DNA of 64,000 bases from Actinomycetes bacterium (GTDB lineage: Bacteria > Actinomycetota > Acidimicrobiia > Acidimicrobiales > Acidimicrobiaceae). Position 1 is the stretch's first letter, and each line of letters begins with the position of its first letter. Shown piece by piece: positions 45,975 to 54,369 of this stretch. The DNA is taken from the NCBI GenBank assembly GCA_021841935.1, contig JAKCDL010000002.1:124001-188000 (forward strand). The letters are read 5' to 3'. The notes under the pieces were generated by a model that ran no database searches, was not told the origin of the DNA, and saw nothing but the letters and a program-made list of their open reading frames with translations. The translations under genes were made by a program, and so were the position numbers.

Positions 45975-47132
45975 CTAAATAGTTTCAATTCGTGCGAGCC
46001 ATAGACCAGGGGCCTCGACCTCGCTTGAGGTGGGCATGTATTCCGGATCTTCCAGGATCTTTATCAGTGAAGATTCTGCATCTCTTTCAATTACTCCAAA
46101 GATGAAGTGATTTCCCAGCTCGTAGGTGGCTGGAGATACACCGATACCAAAGAGGGATTCGAAAAGTATCAGCCCTTCTGCCCTATCTCGTCGTACTCGA
46201 ACTCTCGCTTCGTTGATTGAATCGGTAGCTCCGACCAATCGCTTCGCAGAGTTCAGTGTAAACCAGTCAATCAGTGAAACAACGACTGCAAGGAATGGCT
46301 GAGAGTCAGCAACGAGTCGATCTTGCGTGTCGTTCTTGGAAATAGAAAATAGCGCCGAGGGGTCCTGACTGAGTTTTTCTAGGGCAGATGGATCAGAAAG
46401 GTCCATTCCACCGAGTTGGTTCGAAAGCGCCTCAGCTGTATTTGATGTCGATTCGATGTGGCGTCTTGCAATATTTGCGAGTTCGGTGGCGATGTGATCG
46501 ATTTGAACAACAGTGTTGGAGACAAGTTGGTTGATCATTGTCCACATCAAAAATGCATCAAAATTTATCGTCCAGGCCGATGCGAATTTCGATATCCGAT
46601 TTGGGTATATCGCAATTTCATTACCGTACTTTGGCCATAAAATGTCTGAGTCGCCATAGATCTCAGAAACCAAGTGACCGATGGCCGATCCAATATTTGC
46701 GCCAACCATCATCGGTCCCGTCAAGGCAAGAAGCTGACCAAATGGCATCCCTCCCAAATCAGGAGGATTCGTAGATTGATTGGACAAAGACTCTTCAGTC
46801 TGCGCAACAAGTAGGTCTGTTAGCGAATTTAATCTAGCGGTCATATTTTCGACCCTGCTAGGTCCGTTTGCTGCAACTATGGTGCTAGCGCTGAGAGTCT
46901 TTGATATGCCAAGGGGTGAATTTAGGAGTAGTTCGTTCTTTGCTATATCGACCATATTTTCGACTTTTATACGAAGCGACGGATCAACATTGTCAGGATC
47001 TGCTGATGCGGCGATGGAGGTCGCCATCTGGATGGCTACCATTTTGTGGACATCGCGTTGTCCCGAAAGCATATTCATCAGATCTTTGAATACGGTTTCG
47101 AGTGGGTTGAAGCCAAATGGATTTTCAGTCAT
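45975..47132 (-). CDS. DUF2342 (zinc metalloprotease-like) protein without the HEXXH motif
   Basis: 385 residues. Recognised as DUF2342 by MVGANIGSAIGHLVSEIYG, LWPKYGNEIAIYPNRISKFA and the C-terminal GDxxP-like FESLFGIGVSPATYELGNHF region, and by synteny with PDZ/YlbL and UPF0182 genes, as around Rv3193c-Rv3195. In catalytic members the zinc motif follows a Trp (for example WVALHEVAH). Here WTMINQLVS occupies that place (residues 197-205), so both His and the Glu are replaced. It is therefore probably a non-catalytic relative. Confidence 0.75.
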   Translation of the reverse strand: MTENPFGFNPLETVFKDLMNMLSGQRDVHKMVAIQMATSIAASADPDNVDPSLRIKVENMVDIAKNELLLNSPLGISKTLSASTIVAANGPSRVENMTARLNSLTDLLVAQTEESLSNQSTNPPDLGGMPFGQLLALTGPMMVGANIGSAIGHLVSEIYGDSDILWPKYGNEIAIYPNRISKFASAWTINFDAFLMWTMINQLVSNTVVQIDHIATELANIARRHIESTSNTAEALSNQLGGMDLSDPSALEKLSQDPSALFSISKNDTQDRLVADSQPFLAVVVSLIDWFTLNSAKRLVGATDSINEARVRVRRDRAEGLILFESLFGIGVSPATYELGNHFIFGVIERDAESSLIKILEDPEYMPTSSEVEAPGLWLARIETI

Positions 47133-47315
47133 TTCGAAATTCCTGTCAAAAGCAATAATTTTTAGAAGCTTATGCGTCCTGTATCAAAGATCGCTCTCGT
47201 GATATTCCGGGTCAGATCGTGAAATCGGACTATTTGGAGCTCTTTGGCAGTAGCAAATTCTTCTATGCGAGTAGGTTACTCCCGAAGTCTTAGATAATGC
47301 TATGAAAATTCATCT

Positions 47316-48503
47316 TCAATTATTGGGATGAGCTGAAAGTACTACCTTTAGCTTTTTTTCCTGTCCTGCTTGGATGAGTCCGATCGTTACTGTAGCCCCT
47401 GGATTTTTAGATTGAATTATGGTTTGAAGCTCTTGCATCGAGGTAACTTTGATGCCGTCCACGGAGGTTACGAAGTCACCGACGGCTATGTCAGCGTATG
47501 ATGCAGGCGAGTTTTGACCAATCGACTCAACGCGAACCCCAAAAACTTCATTGTTTTTGACTTCGGTTATATCCGAGACCCCTACCACGCCGAAGTAGCC
47601 ATGAGCAACTAACTGGTGAGAGTTGACCAAGTTTGTCACATTAATGAGCGAGGGCATCGGGGTTGCATATGCTGTGTTTCCCTCCGAAGAGTGTTGAACA
47701 TCCGAAATAATACCTACGGCATCACCTTCTGGATCGAGCACCAGCGAACCAAGTGGAACAGATTGTTGACCTAATGCAAGAGCAATGCCGTTAGGAATGT
47801 AAATCTGACTTGAGATCGATATAGCGGTTGCTCGAGAGATTATCTCAGCCGAGACGATCTTTTTGCCCCCCGTGAGGCTCGGGGATATGATCTCTTCAAG
47901 GGCGCCTACTGGCGGGGTGTCAGTCGATAGTTTCGGTACGAAGGCATGTGCTCCGTTACCTATCGTTAGAACTGCGGCATTCGTCAAGGGATCGATCGCA
48001 GCTACGTTTGCCGTAACCCACGTCTGCTTTCCCTTTTTCGAGGTGCTTTGAAGTAACACGTCTTCATATAGCTTCAGATACTCAGCGGCGGTAACCAACA
48101 AACTCGAACTTCCGACATAGGTAGCTGCCTCCCACATGCCACCCTTTGGGGCCTTTATGGTTGTCACGGCCTCCGATAAGGAGCTGATCTTCGAAGAGAG
48201 TCCCGATGGAAGCAGAATAGCGTTGCTTGTTAGTGCTGATGGTGTGGTTTTGATAGTTGTGGCGAGAGAAGTCGAAGCTCCTCCGATGCCCAAGCCGATT
48301 ATCAGGAACGATGCGGCCATAGTGATAGGTCGCTTGAGAAGAATCGTTCCGACTCGTTGCCAACGATTTTTTTTACGGGTTCGTGGTACTGACAGTGCAC
48401 TTCCACTCTCGCTTGGATGAAGCCAAATACGATCGTCAGGCGGAATATATCCGGCTGAAAATTCGTCATCGTCTTCGTTGTTCCAATCGGAATATTCACT
48501 CAT
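47316..48503 (-). CDS. Membrane-anchored HtrA-like protein lacking a catalytic triad
   Basis: About 395 residues. A cytoplasmic N-terminus with the actinobacterial RIWLHPSE motif, one transmembrane helix (about residues 60-80), a trypsin-like beta-barrel domain and a C-terminal PDZ domain (GVRVESIGQNSPASYADIAV, GDFVTSVDGIKVTSM). Around the catalytic triad the expected residues are missing: the His position reads LLVTAAEYL, the Asp position reads DPLTNAAVL (Asn for Asp), and the Ser loop reads SVPLGSLVLDPEGDAVGI rather than GNSGGPL. I set the start at ATG 48503; a frame start at 48566 is less likely. Confidence 0.8.
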   Translation of the reverse strand: MSEYSDWNNEDDDEFSAGYIPPDDRIWLHPSESGSALSVPRTRKKNRWQRVGTILLKRPITMAASFLIIGLGIGGASTSLATTIKTTPSALTSNAILLPSGLSSKISSLSEAVTTIKAPKGGMWEAATYVGSSSLLVTAAEYLKLYEDVLLQSTSKKGKQTWVTANVAAIDPLTNAAVLTIGNGAHAFVPKLSTDTPPVGALEEIISPSLTGGKKIVSAEIISRATAISISSQIYIPNGIALALGQQSVPLGSLVLDPEGDAVGIISDVQHSSEGNTAYATPMPSLINVTNLVNSHQLVAHGYFGVVGVSDITEVKNNEVFGVRVESIGQNSPASYADIAVGDFVTSVDGIKVTSMQELQTIIQSKNPGATVTIGLIQAGQEKKLKVVLSAHPNN

Positions 48504-48674
48504 AGCTACCACTAACAGGGTACTTGAGGAGAAGACCGACTTCAAAGCACCCCAAGGCGATTTCATTCAACAGTCTAAAATTTGTGGCTATTTGGTACGG
48601 GGCCCTCCATCTTCATCAAATATTAAAAGTGCATACTAGAATTATTACGATCTGTGTTGAGGTGAATTCTAAGT

Positions 48675-49151
48675 ATGTCGGAAAGTCCGGGCCTTCGTGA
48701 ATATAAAGACGATAAGTTGTGGACTTACGTTACTAATGCAGAGCTTAATTTCAATGAAGCAATACGCTTCGTAGAAGACCCAAGAGCTGGGGCTGTCGTG
48801 TTTTTCAGCGGTAACGTGAGAAACCATTCAGAGGGGCGCGAGGGGGTTTCGTTCCTAACATACGAAACATACGACGAAGTTGTAGTAGCTGAACTGCGCA
48901 AAGTAGCACTTGTTGCATCGTCTGACTTTGAGCAAATCTTGAAGGTTGCGATTGGTCATCGCCTTGGGAAGTGTTCTGTTGGCGAGTCAACTGTCGTAGT
49001 CGCGGTCTCAGCTGAACATAGGGAGGCGGCATTCTTGGCCGGCAAGTTCGCAATCGACACCCTCAAGCGATCAGTTCCAATTTGGAAAAAAGAGACTTGG
49101 ATCGATGGCGACGATTGGTCACGTAATGCCACTGTGATCGAGCAGATTTAA
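48675..49151 (+). CDS. moaE: Molybdopterin synthase catalytic subunit
   Basis: MoaE adds sulfur from MoaD to precursor Z. It has FFSGNVRNHSEGREGVSFLT, the HRLGKCSVGE segment, VSAEHREAAFLAGKFAID and the catalytic PIWKKETWIDG. 158 residues with an N-terminal extension of about 20. No other molybdenum-cofactor gene is nearby. ATG at 48675. Confidence 0.92.
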   Translation: MSESPGLREYKDDKLWTYVTNAELNFNEAIRFVEDPRAGAVVFFSGNVRNHSEGREGVSFLTYETYDEVVVAELRKVALVASSDFEQILKVAIGHRLGKCSVGESTVVVAVSAEHREAAFLAGKFAIDTLKRSVPIWKKETWIDGDDWSRNATVIEQI

Positions 49152-49181
49152 CAGTTTGAAATTAACCTGAAAGGAGTTGCG

Positions 49182-49370
49182 ATGTCGAATCTCTTATATG
49201 TAGGAATACCGCTAGGCGGTGTGTTTGTCCTAGGAATTCTCATTTCGCTCATAGAGAAGATCCCGCGTCGTAATCATTCGAGTATCGAGTCTTTCAGTGC
49301 TCGAATGAGTGCTATTTCGACGCTAAATCGATCCTCCACCTTCGAAGACGAAGGGAAGCAGGCTGTCTAG
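49182..49370 (+). CDS. Small single-pass membrane protein
   Basis: 62 residues. Transmembrane helix LYVGIPLGGVFVLGILISLI, then KIPRR and a Ser-rich cytoplasmic tail. Strong Shine-Dalgarno AAAGGAG before ATG at 49182. Its last codons overlap the proposed CTG start of the MreB-like gene, so the two should be co-translated. No family recognised. Confidence 0.7.
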   Translation: MSNLLYVGIPLGGVFVLGILISLIEKIPRRNHSSIESFSARMSAISTLNRSSTFEDEGKQAV

Positions 49371-50334
49371 GTACGTATCTCTTGATCTTGGGAGCTCCTC
49401 AATATCGTGGTGTGATTTGGCGACCGAAGAGGTTATCTCTGAACCCAACCTCATAGTTGTAGATCAAAAGCGATGGAAAGTAATGGATGTCGGAACTTCG
49501 GCTTCATCTTTGGAAGGCCGAGCCGAAGGTAACCTGATCGTGATGAGGCCCATTCGAGGGGGTCGATTAGACGACGTTCGACTCGCCGAACGTTACTTTC
49601 GAGCGGTCATCAAAAGAATGGCCTCGCGACGTGGTAAGCCCCATATTGGCCTCGCAACGCCCTCTTTTTTGACTACTGCAGAGAAGCGCGTGATGGCTTC
49701 AGCGCTATCGAAGGCTGGAGCGGCGAGCGTCATCTTCGTCGACTCTACTGTGGCAGCAGCGGTTGGAGCAGGCGCCGATATTCAGGGCCCTGATGGGGTG
49801 ATGGTAGCATCAATTGGAGCCCAAACGACGTTCGCTGGGATTTTAGCTTTAGGGGATTCGATAGAGGTTCAAAACGACTTCGTGGGTGGAGATAGTCTCA
49901 ACGAAGCTATCAGTCGTTACTTACGTGACGTCCATCAGCTGGTTATGCTTGATACGGATATCGAGGAGCTAAAAGTCGCCTTGATCGACCTTACCCATGG
50001 AGCGGAGGCGGTCGTTGCAACGCTGAAAGGGCGCCACGTAGAGACGGGATTAGATCACGAAGTAGAAGTTGACTCAACTGAATTGACAGGTGCTGTTAGG
50101 AGCGTCATTGGATCGATCTGTGACGTGGTTTTGAATACTTTGAAGCAAGCTCCCGCTGAGATTTCAAATGATCTATCAAAACAGGGTATCCACCTAGTCG
50201 GTCGAGCCAGCTTGCTCAGAGGCTTAGACGATCTAATTGAGTCGATGGTAAGAATCCCGGCACACCATCCTCCAGTTGTTGAAAGAGCGGTGGTACTTGG
50301 CGCCGCAAAGATACTTGGGCAGGTTCGCAGTTAG
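49363..50334 (+). CDS. Divergent MreB-like (actin-fold) protein, probable CTG start
   Basis: About 323 residues. A conventional start (TTG at 49417) would cut off the first strand of the actin fold. Reading upstream in frame to CTG at 49363 restores MSRYVSLDLGSSSISW, which contains the phosphate-1 motif DLGSSS, and AAGGGA lies 6 nt before CTG. The rest matches MreB: EEVISEPNLIVVDQ, then VAAAVGAGADIQGPDG, ISRYLRD and ELKVALIDL. Active-site positions are altered: phosphate-2 reads ASIGAQTT (Ser for Asp, near residue 150) and the catalytic EEP reads DST. It may be an actin-fold scaffold without normal ATPase activity. Confidence 0.78.
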   Translation: MSRYVSLDLGSSSISWCDLATEEVISEPNLIVVDQKRWKVMDVGTSASSLEGRAEGNLIVMRPIRGGRLDDVRLAERYFRAVIKRMASRRGKPHIGLATPSFLTTAEKRVMASALSKAGAASVIFVDSTVAAAVGAGADIQGPDGVMVASIGAQTTFAGILALGDSIEVQNDFVGGDSLNEAISRYLRDVHQLVMLDTDIEELKVALIDLTHGAEAVVATLKGRHVETGLDHEVEVDSTELTGAVRSVIGSICDVVLNTLKQAPAEISNDLSKQGIHLVGRASLLRGLDDLIESMVRIPAHHPPVVERAVVLGAAKILGQVRS

Positions 50335-50350
50335 GTGACGAGGGTCGGAT

Positions 50351-50998
50351 TTACTCGCCCTCTTCGATTTCGATGATTGCTTGGGCAATTTGACGCGTCT
50401 GCCAATCACGGTCGTTTACGGCGAGGAGACGAAGTCGCTCTAGGGCCTCGTCGCCTTCGTACTGCGAAAGTGCTACCGCGGCTCTCCTTCGGATATTTGT
50501 CTTGTCCTTTGTCGCCAAGAGAATAACTGGAAGCGATGACGGATCTCCGATATTGCCGATCGCAACGATCGCCGCCTCTCGAACAAGCGGGTCGTCATCT
50601 TTAGTGCCAATTTCATGTAGAACGCTTAGATGGCAAATGATCTTGGCTTCCCCGATTTCAAATAGGATCGCCTCCCTAACTAAGGGGTGGAGGTCTTGTC
50701 GCGAGATGTAGTTGTCGAAGGTATACCCAAGTGCGCGAGCGGCTCGAATTACCGCAAGAGAGCTTTCGAGATCTCCACGGTCTAGTTCGCGCTCAATATC
50801 GTTCGTCGAAATTTGGCGATGTTTAGCCAACGCGTCAATGGCAAAGGCCCTGACTCTAGGATTCGGGTCAAGTAAATATGGCCTTGCCTTTTCGTAGTTG
50901 TTCGTGTGGTAAGCCTCTACACATATCGATACGGCCTCGAGTTCACTCTCGTGAAGTGGCTTTATATTGAATCGAAATGACTCTTTGCCAGTGGTGAT
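50351..50998 (-). CDS. HEAT-repeat protein, frame extends to a probable ATC start
   Basis: HEAT helices are clear: DPNPRVRAFAIDALAKHR, ADPLVREAAIVAIGNIGDPS-like and NIRRRAAVALSQYEGDEALE. TTG at 50830 gives 159 residues but starts inside a HEAT unit. The frame stays open for 56 more codons upstream (including EKARPYLLDPNPRVRAFAID) with no ATG, GTG or TTG. AGAGGAG (51005-51011) stands 6 nt before ATC at 50998, which would give 215 residues. Either a rare ATC start is used or ATG has been mutated or misread. HEAT proteins bind partner proteins; the target is unknown. Confidence 0.7.
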   Translation of the reverse strand: MTTGKESFRFNIKPLHESELEAVSICVEAYHTNNYEKARPYLLDPNPRVRAFAIDALAKHRQISTNDIERELDRGDLESSLAVIRAARALGYTFDNYISRQDLHPLVREAILFEIGEAKIICHLSVLHEIGTKDDDPLVREAAIVAIGNIGDPSSLPVILLATKDKTNIRRRAAVALSQYEGDEALERLRLLAVNDRDWQTRQIAQAIIEIEEGE

Positions 50999-51180
50999 CT
51001 TGGTCTCCTCTATGAATTATTTGCCTAGCCCGGGATGATCACTAATAGGGATGGGATGAGATCGCCACCCAAATTGGTTCTACCGATTCGCCATTGTTTT
51101 ACTTACGCTCAAACAAGCGTAGTTGCGAGGGAGTCTTCTTGAATGTCAAGATTAAGAGCCGGACTTACAAGGAATTTAGA

Positions 51181-52188
51181 ATGAAGAAAAGGAATAGGTA
51201 TCTTCTTGGCGGCGGTCTAGTTCTGTTGGTAGCACTCTTGCTGGTCGCCTTTGTACCTATCTCCTACTATTCGTTTGCACCGGGTAACGCCATAGCGGTC
51301 GAAGACCAAATTCACCTAGACAATCAAGCTATCGGGCGACAGGGCCACATCTTTATGACGGATGTCAATTTGATGCAGCTAACCCTTGGTTTAGACATAA
51401 TCGATTCATTCAACAAGAACATAGACATCTATCCGGCATCGGCAATCTTTGGTTCTAGCAATCCAGGGCAAATCGTGACTCAGCAAGTAGGACAAATGAT
51501 CGATGCTAAAACGGCTGCCGTAATTGCCGCATACTCCTATGCGGGGCGTAAATATACGATCCTTCCAGGAGTTGAAGTAATCAGTACCCTTCCTCAGACA
51601 TCGCCATCGGTTCTCCCCGGCGATTTAATCGTTGCTGTGAATGGGGAAAGTGCGACAACACTTGCAGTAGTGGCTAAGGATATAGAAAAGGCGGGTTCGT
51701 TATTGACGCTTACCGTCTACCGAAGTTCGTCAATGGTTGGAAGCCCCGTAAAAAAGACGATTACATTGCACAAGTTTTTAGATCAAGGCAGGCAGGTCAT
51801 TGGGGTAACACTAGCTCCGTCGGAGACCGTTGAATTGCAGAAACCATTCGCTATCGAGACTGGCCAGATAGGCGGGCCATCGGCCGGTTTGGCATTTACT
51901 CTTGGCATTCTCCAGCAGCTGGGAGCGATTCAAGTTGCTAGTGGAAAGAAGGTGGCAGTCACTGGGACAATATCGCCGGACGGAACCGTTGGAGATGTTG
52001 GCGGTGTGAAGCAAAAGGCTGTTGCTGTCTACAGCGCCGGAGTTCGTTTATTCATTGTCCCAGATGTTGAAGTCGCCGCTGCTAACTCGGCTGGGATCAA
52101 GGGTTTGAAGGTTGTGGGGGTGAAAACTTTGGTCCAGGCGATTGATGCGCTAATGAAGTACAAGGTTTTGCTCCGAACGCATGGCTAA
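51181..52188 (+). CDS. YlbL-like PDZ / Lon-type serine protease, membrane anchored
   Basis: About 335 residues. A basic start (MKKRNRYLL) and one transmembrane helix, a PDZ domain (SPSVLPGDLIVAVNGESATT) and a C-terminal Lon-like protease domain. The catalytic Ser is S234 in IGGPSAGLAFTLG and the Lys is in GGVKQKAVAV (K277/K279), both intact. It matches the YlbL/Rv3194c group found beside UPF0182 in actinobacteria. ATG at 51181 has AAGGA upstream. Unlike its HtrA-like neighbour, this protease looks active. Confidence 0.88.
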   Translation: MKKRNRYLLGGGLVLLVALLLVAFVPISYYSFAPGNAIAVEDQIHLDNQAIGRQGHIFMTDVNLMQLTLGLDIIDSFNKNIDIYPASAIFGSSNPGQIVTQQVGQMIDAKTAAVIAAYSYAGRKYTILPGVEVISTLPQTSPSVLPGDLIVAVNGESATTLAVVAKDIEKAGSLLTLTVYRSSSMVGSPVKKTITLHKFLDQGRQVIGVTLAPSETVELQKPFAIETGQIGGPSAGLAFTLGILQQLGAIQVASGKKVAVTGTISPDGTVGDVGGVKQKAVAVYSAGVRLFIVPDVEVAAANSAGIKGLKVVGVKTLVQAIDALMKYKVLLRTHG

Positions 52189-52232
52189 CAATTAGAAGTT
52201 TTAAATTCTGTGCTCCTAAGCTGTAACTAACT

Positions 52233-54356
52233 ATGAGTGATAACCCCTTGATGTCGCAGCCGAGTGAACGACTATCTCCTAATGAGATCGTTTCTAAAAC
52301 GTTTACGGTTACTAGACGAGGATTCAAGCCTGAAGAAGTCAACCGATACCTAGCACTCATTGGATCCTACATCTCTGAGCAGCATCGTTTATACGACCTT
52401 TTGGCAGCAAAGGTAAGAAGTCAAAGTACGCCACCGCAACAGGCTGAAGTGACGCCAATCCAAAGACTTGATTTAGCATCCATTACATCTGCCTTGGGGG
52501 AGGAGGCTGCAGAGATCCTCAAGAGCGCGACAGCTGCCGGAGAGTCGATCCGTGCGAAGGCAAACGAATACGCTAAATCAGTTCGTGAAGCTACTGACAG
52601 TGCAATTGCAGAACAAGAGGCGGCGCATCGACTTGCGATGGCAGAGGAGCTACAGGAACACCGGGCTGAAATCGATCGCATAACCCAAGAGGCAAATACC
52701 AAAATCACAAGCGAAGTGCAGAGAGCTGAGGAATTGGCTCGGACGCTAGTTCAGGATGCTCGTAACGAAGCGGATTCCATAGTGAGGAAGGCTAAGGATG
52801 TTAGAGCCGAGGTATATGCCGAGATCGATCGACGAACGATCGAAGCTCGCGAGATCCTTCAACTCATCGAGTCTCAAAAGTCTCAGTACACCCAGGAGCT
52901 CAGGGCGGTTCAGTCGGCGCTGAGTGATTTGCTTGGCGAGGTTGATCCCGATTTCGTAATAGAAAAAAACAGCTTGAAAGATGAAGAAACTCCTCAAAAC
53001 GAAGTCTTAATCACCGATGATCAGGTCGTAGAAGTTGTCGAAAGCGTCGAACAAGGTGTTGGTGTAGGCGAGATTGACACTTACGAAACTGACGCGACGA
53101 ATGAAGCTGAAAAGGAGATATCTCTACGTCCCCGTTCCACAGCTAGAGTACTGTTTTTTGACGATACTGACTCCGACGAATTTGAGGGCGGTAGCTACAT
53201 AGAGCCATCACAAAGTGACGTTTCACCACAAGATGGTGGACTGGGGCGCTGGCCATCGATAGGCCAAGGTTTTACTCAATTCACAGATGATAATTCAGGT
53301 GAGATTGAGATATCTCGTGAAGTTATTACTGAATTGCCCGACTCAGAGGAGTTGGACTCAACAGAGTATGTCTCGGAGGAGTTGGAATCAATAACTATAG
53401 ATAGGCCTGAAGTAGCTGCTTACACTAAGCCCAATTCAGAGCCAAATGCCTTTCAGCTTGAGAAGCGTCACGGAGACCATCAAGTAGTTGAAAGCATCTT
53501 TAGTAGGTTGTTGGATCGACCTGATGAGATTAAAGAGATCCCGTCCAACTCCGTTGAGGTCGAACTCGGATGGCAAGAAATTGCCGTTGACTCAGAGAGT
53601 GTATTTGAGACCGCAGTCAAGGATGATTTAGCTATGAATCAAGTAAGTGAAGTTGAAGATGGCAACTTATCCGAGACGATCTCATCACTTTATGAAGAGT
53701 TCTTCGCACCTCTTAGAGGCCAAGCATCACGACGTATCAAGCGCGTAGTTCAGGATGACCAAAATTCACTGCTAGAAGGCCTCAGAATTGGTGGAGTCGA
53801 CGAGGCTAAGCGAATTGTGTCAGAGACAGAATCGATTGCTCGGGCGTACGCCGATGTAATGGGCTCTTTCGTTCAGCCAGTTGTGGAAGAGTCTTCGCGC
53901 TACTTTCAACGGATTCAAATTCTTCAGGGGGCGGCTGGTGGTAAGTGGAATGTCTCCGTGAAGCCGAGTGTTGAGATGAGGGCAGCAGTTGATGAACTCG
54001 CACTCGAACTAGCGGAAGAAGTCTCTACTAGAGTTCTCGGGGTCATAACAGCTGGTGTGGGTGATGAATTAGCAGCGCTTTCAACCAGGCTCGGCGCTAC
54101 ATTTAGGGAACTAAAGACCGAGTTCGTTGAAACGTTGGTATCGGATATGATCTCAATTCTCGTATCGACCTGGCTGATAACCTGTACCGACATCGCCAAG
54201 GTGACTTGGGTTCGGGGAGGACCGGGAGGTTGTGCGGATTGTGAAGATAACGAGTTAGAAGGCATTATTGATGTAGGGAACAACTTCCCAACCGGAAACC
54301 CGGCCCCACCTGCCCATATTGGGTGTAGATGTCTCTTAGTCCCCTATTTCGCATAA
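52233..54356 (+). CDS. DivIVA-domain coiled-coil protein with a phage head-morphogenesis-like C-terminus
   Basis: 707 residues. The N-terminus is a DivIVA domain (LSPNEIVSKTFTVTRRGFKP, EEVNRYLALIG), known to target curved membrane and division sites. A long Ala/Glu coiled coil follows (about 75-230), then an acidic linker (about 240-460). The last 200 residues are helical and end in C667-x2-C670 ... H695-x2-C698-x-C700, with GNNFPTGNPAPPAHIGCRCL. That arrangement (CxxC, P-rich loop, HxxCRC) is the signature of SPP1 gp7/MuF phage head-morphogenesis proteins. I infer a fusion or domestication. It lies 45 bp after the PDZ/Lon-like gene. Confidence 0.8.
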   Translation: MSDNPLMSQPSERLSPNEIVSKTFTVTRRGFKPEEVNRYLALIGSYISEQHRLYDLLAAKVRSQSTPPQQAEVTPIQRLDLASITSALGEEAAEILKSATAAGESIRAKANEYAKSVREATDSAIAEQEAAHRLAMAEELQEHRAEIDRITQEANTKITSEVQRAEELARTLVQDARNEADSIVRKAKDVRAEVYAEIDRRTIEAREILQLIESQKSQYTQELRAVQSALSDLLGEVDPDFVIEKNSLKDEETPQNEVLITDDQVVEVVESVEQGVGVGEIDTYETDATNEAEKEISLRPRSTARVLFFDDTDSDEFEGGSYIEPSQSDVSPQDGGLGRWPSIGQGFTQFTDDNSGEIEISREVITELPDSEELDSTEYVSEELESITIDRPEVAAYTKPNSEPNAFQLEKRHGDHQVVESIFSRLLDRPDEIKEIPSNSVEVELGWQEIAVDSESVFETAVKDDLAMNQVSEVEDGNLSETISSLYEEFFAPLRGQASRRIKRVVQDDQNSLLEGLRIGGVDEAKRIVSETESIARAYADVMGSFVQPVVEESSRYFQRIQILQGAAGGKWNVSVKPSVEMRAAVDELALELAEEVSTRVLGVITAGVGDELAALSTRLGATFRELKTEFVETLVSDMISILVSTWLITCTDIAKVTWVRGGPGGCADCEDNELEGIIDVGNNFPTGNPAPPAHIGCRCLLVPYFA

Positions 54357-54369
54357 GGTTAAAATCGTA

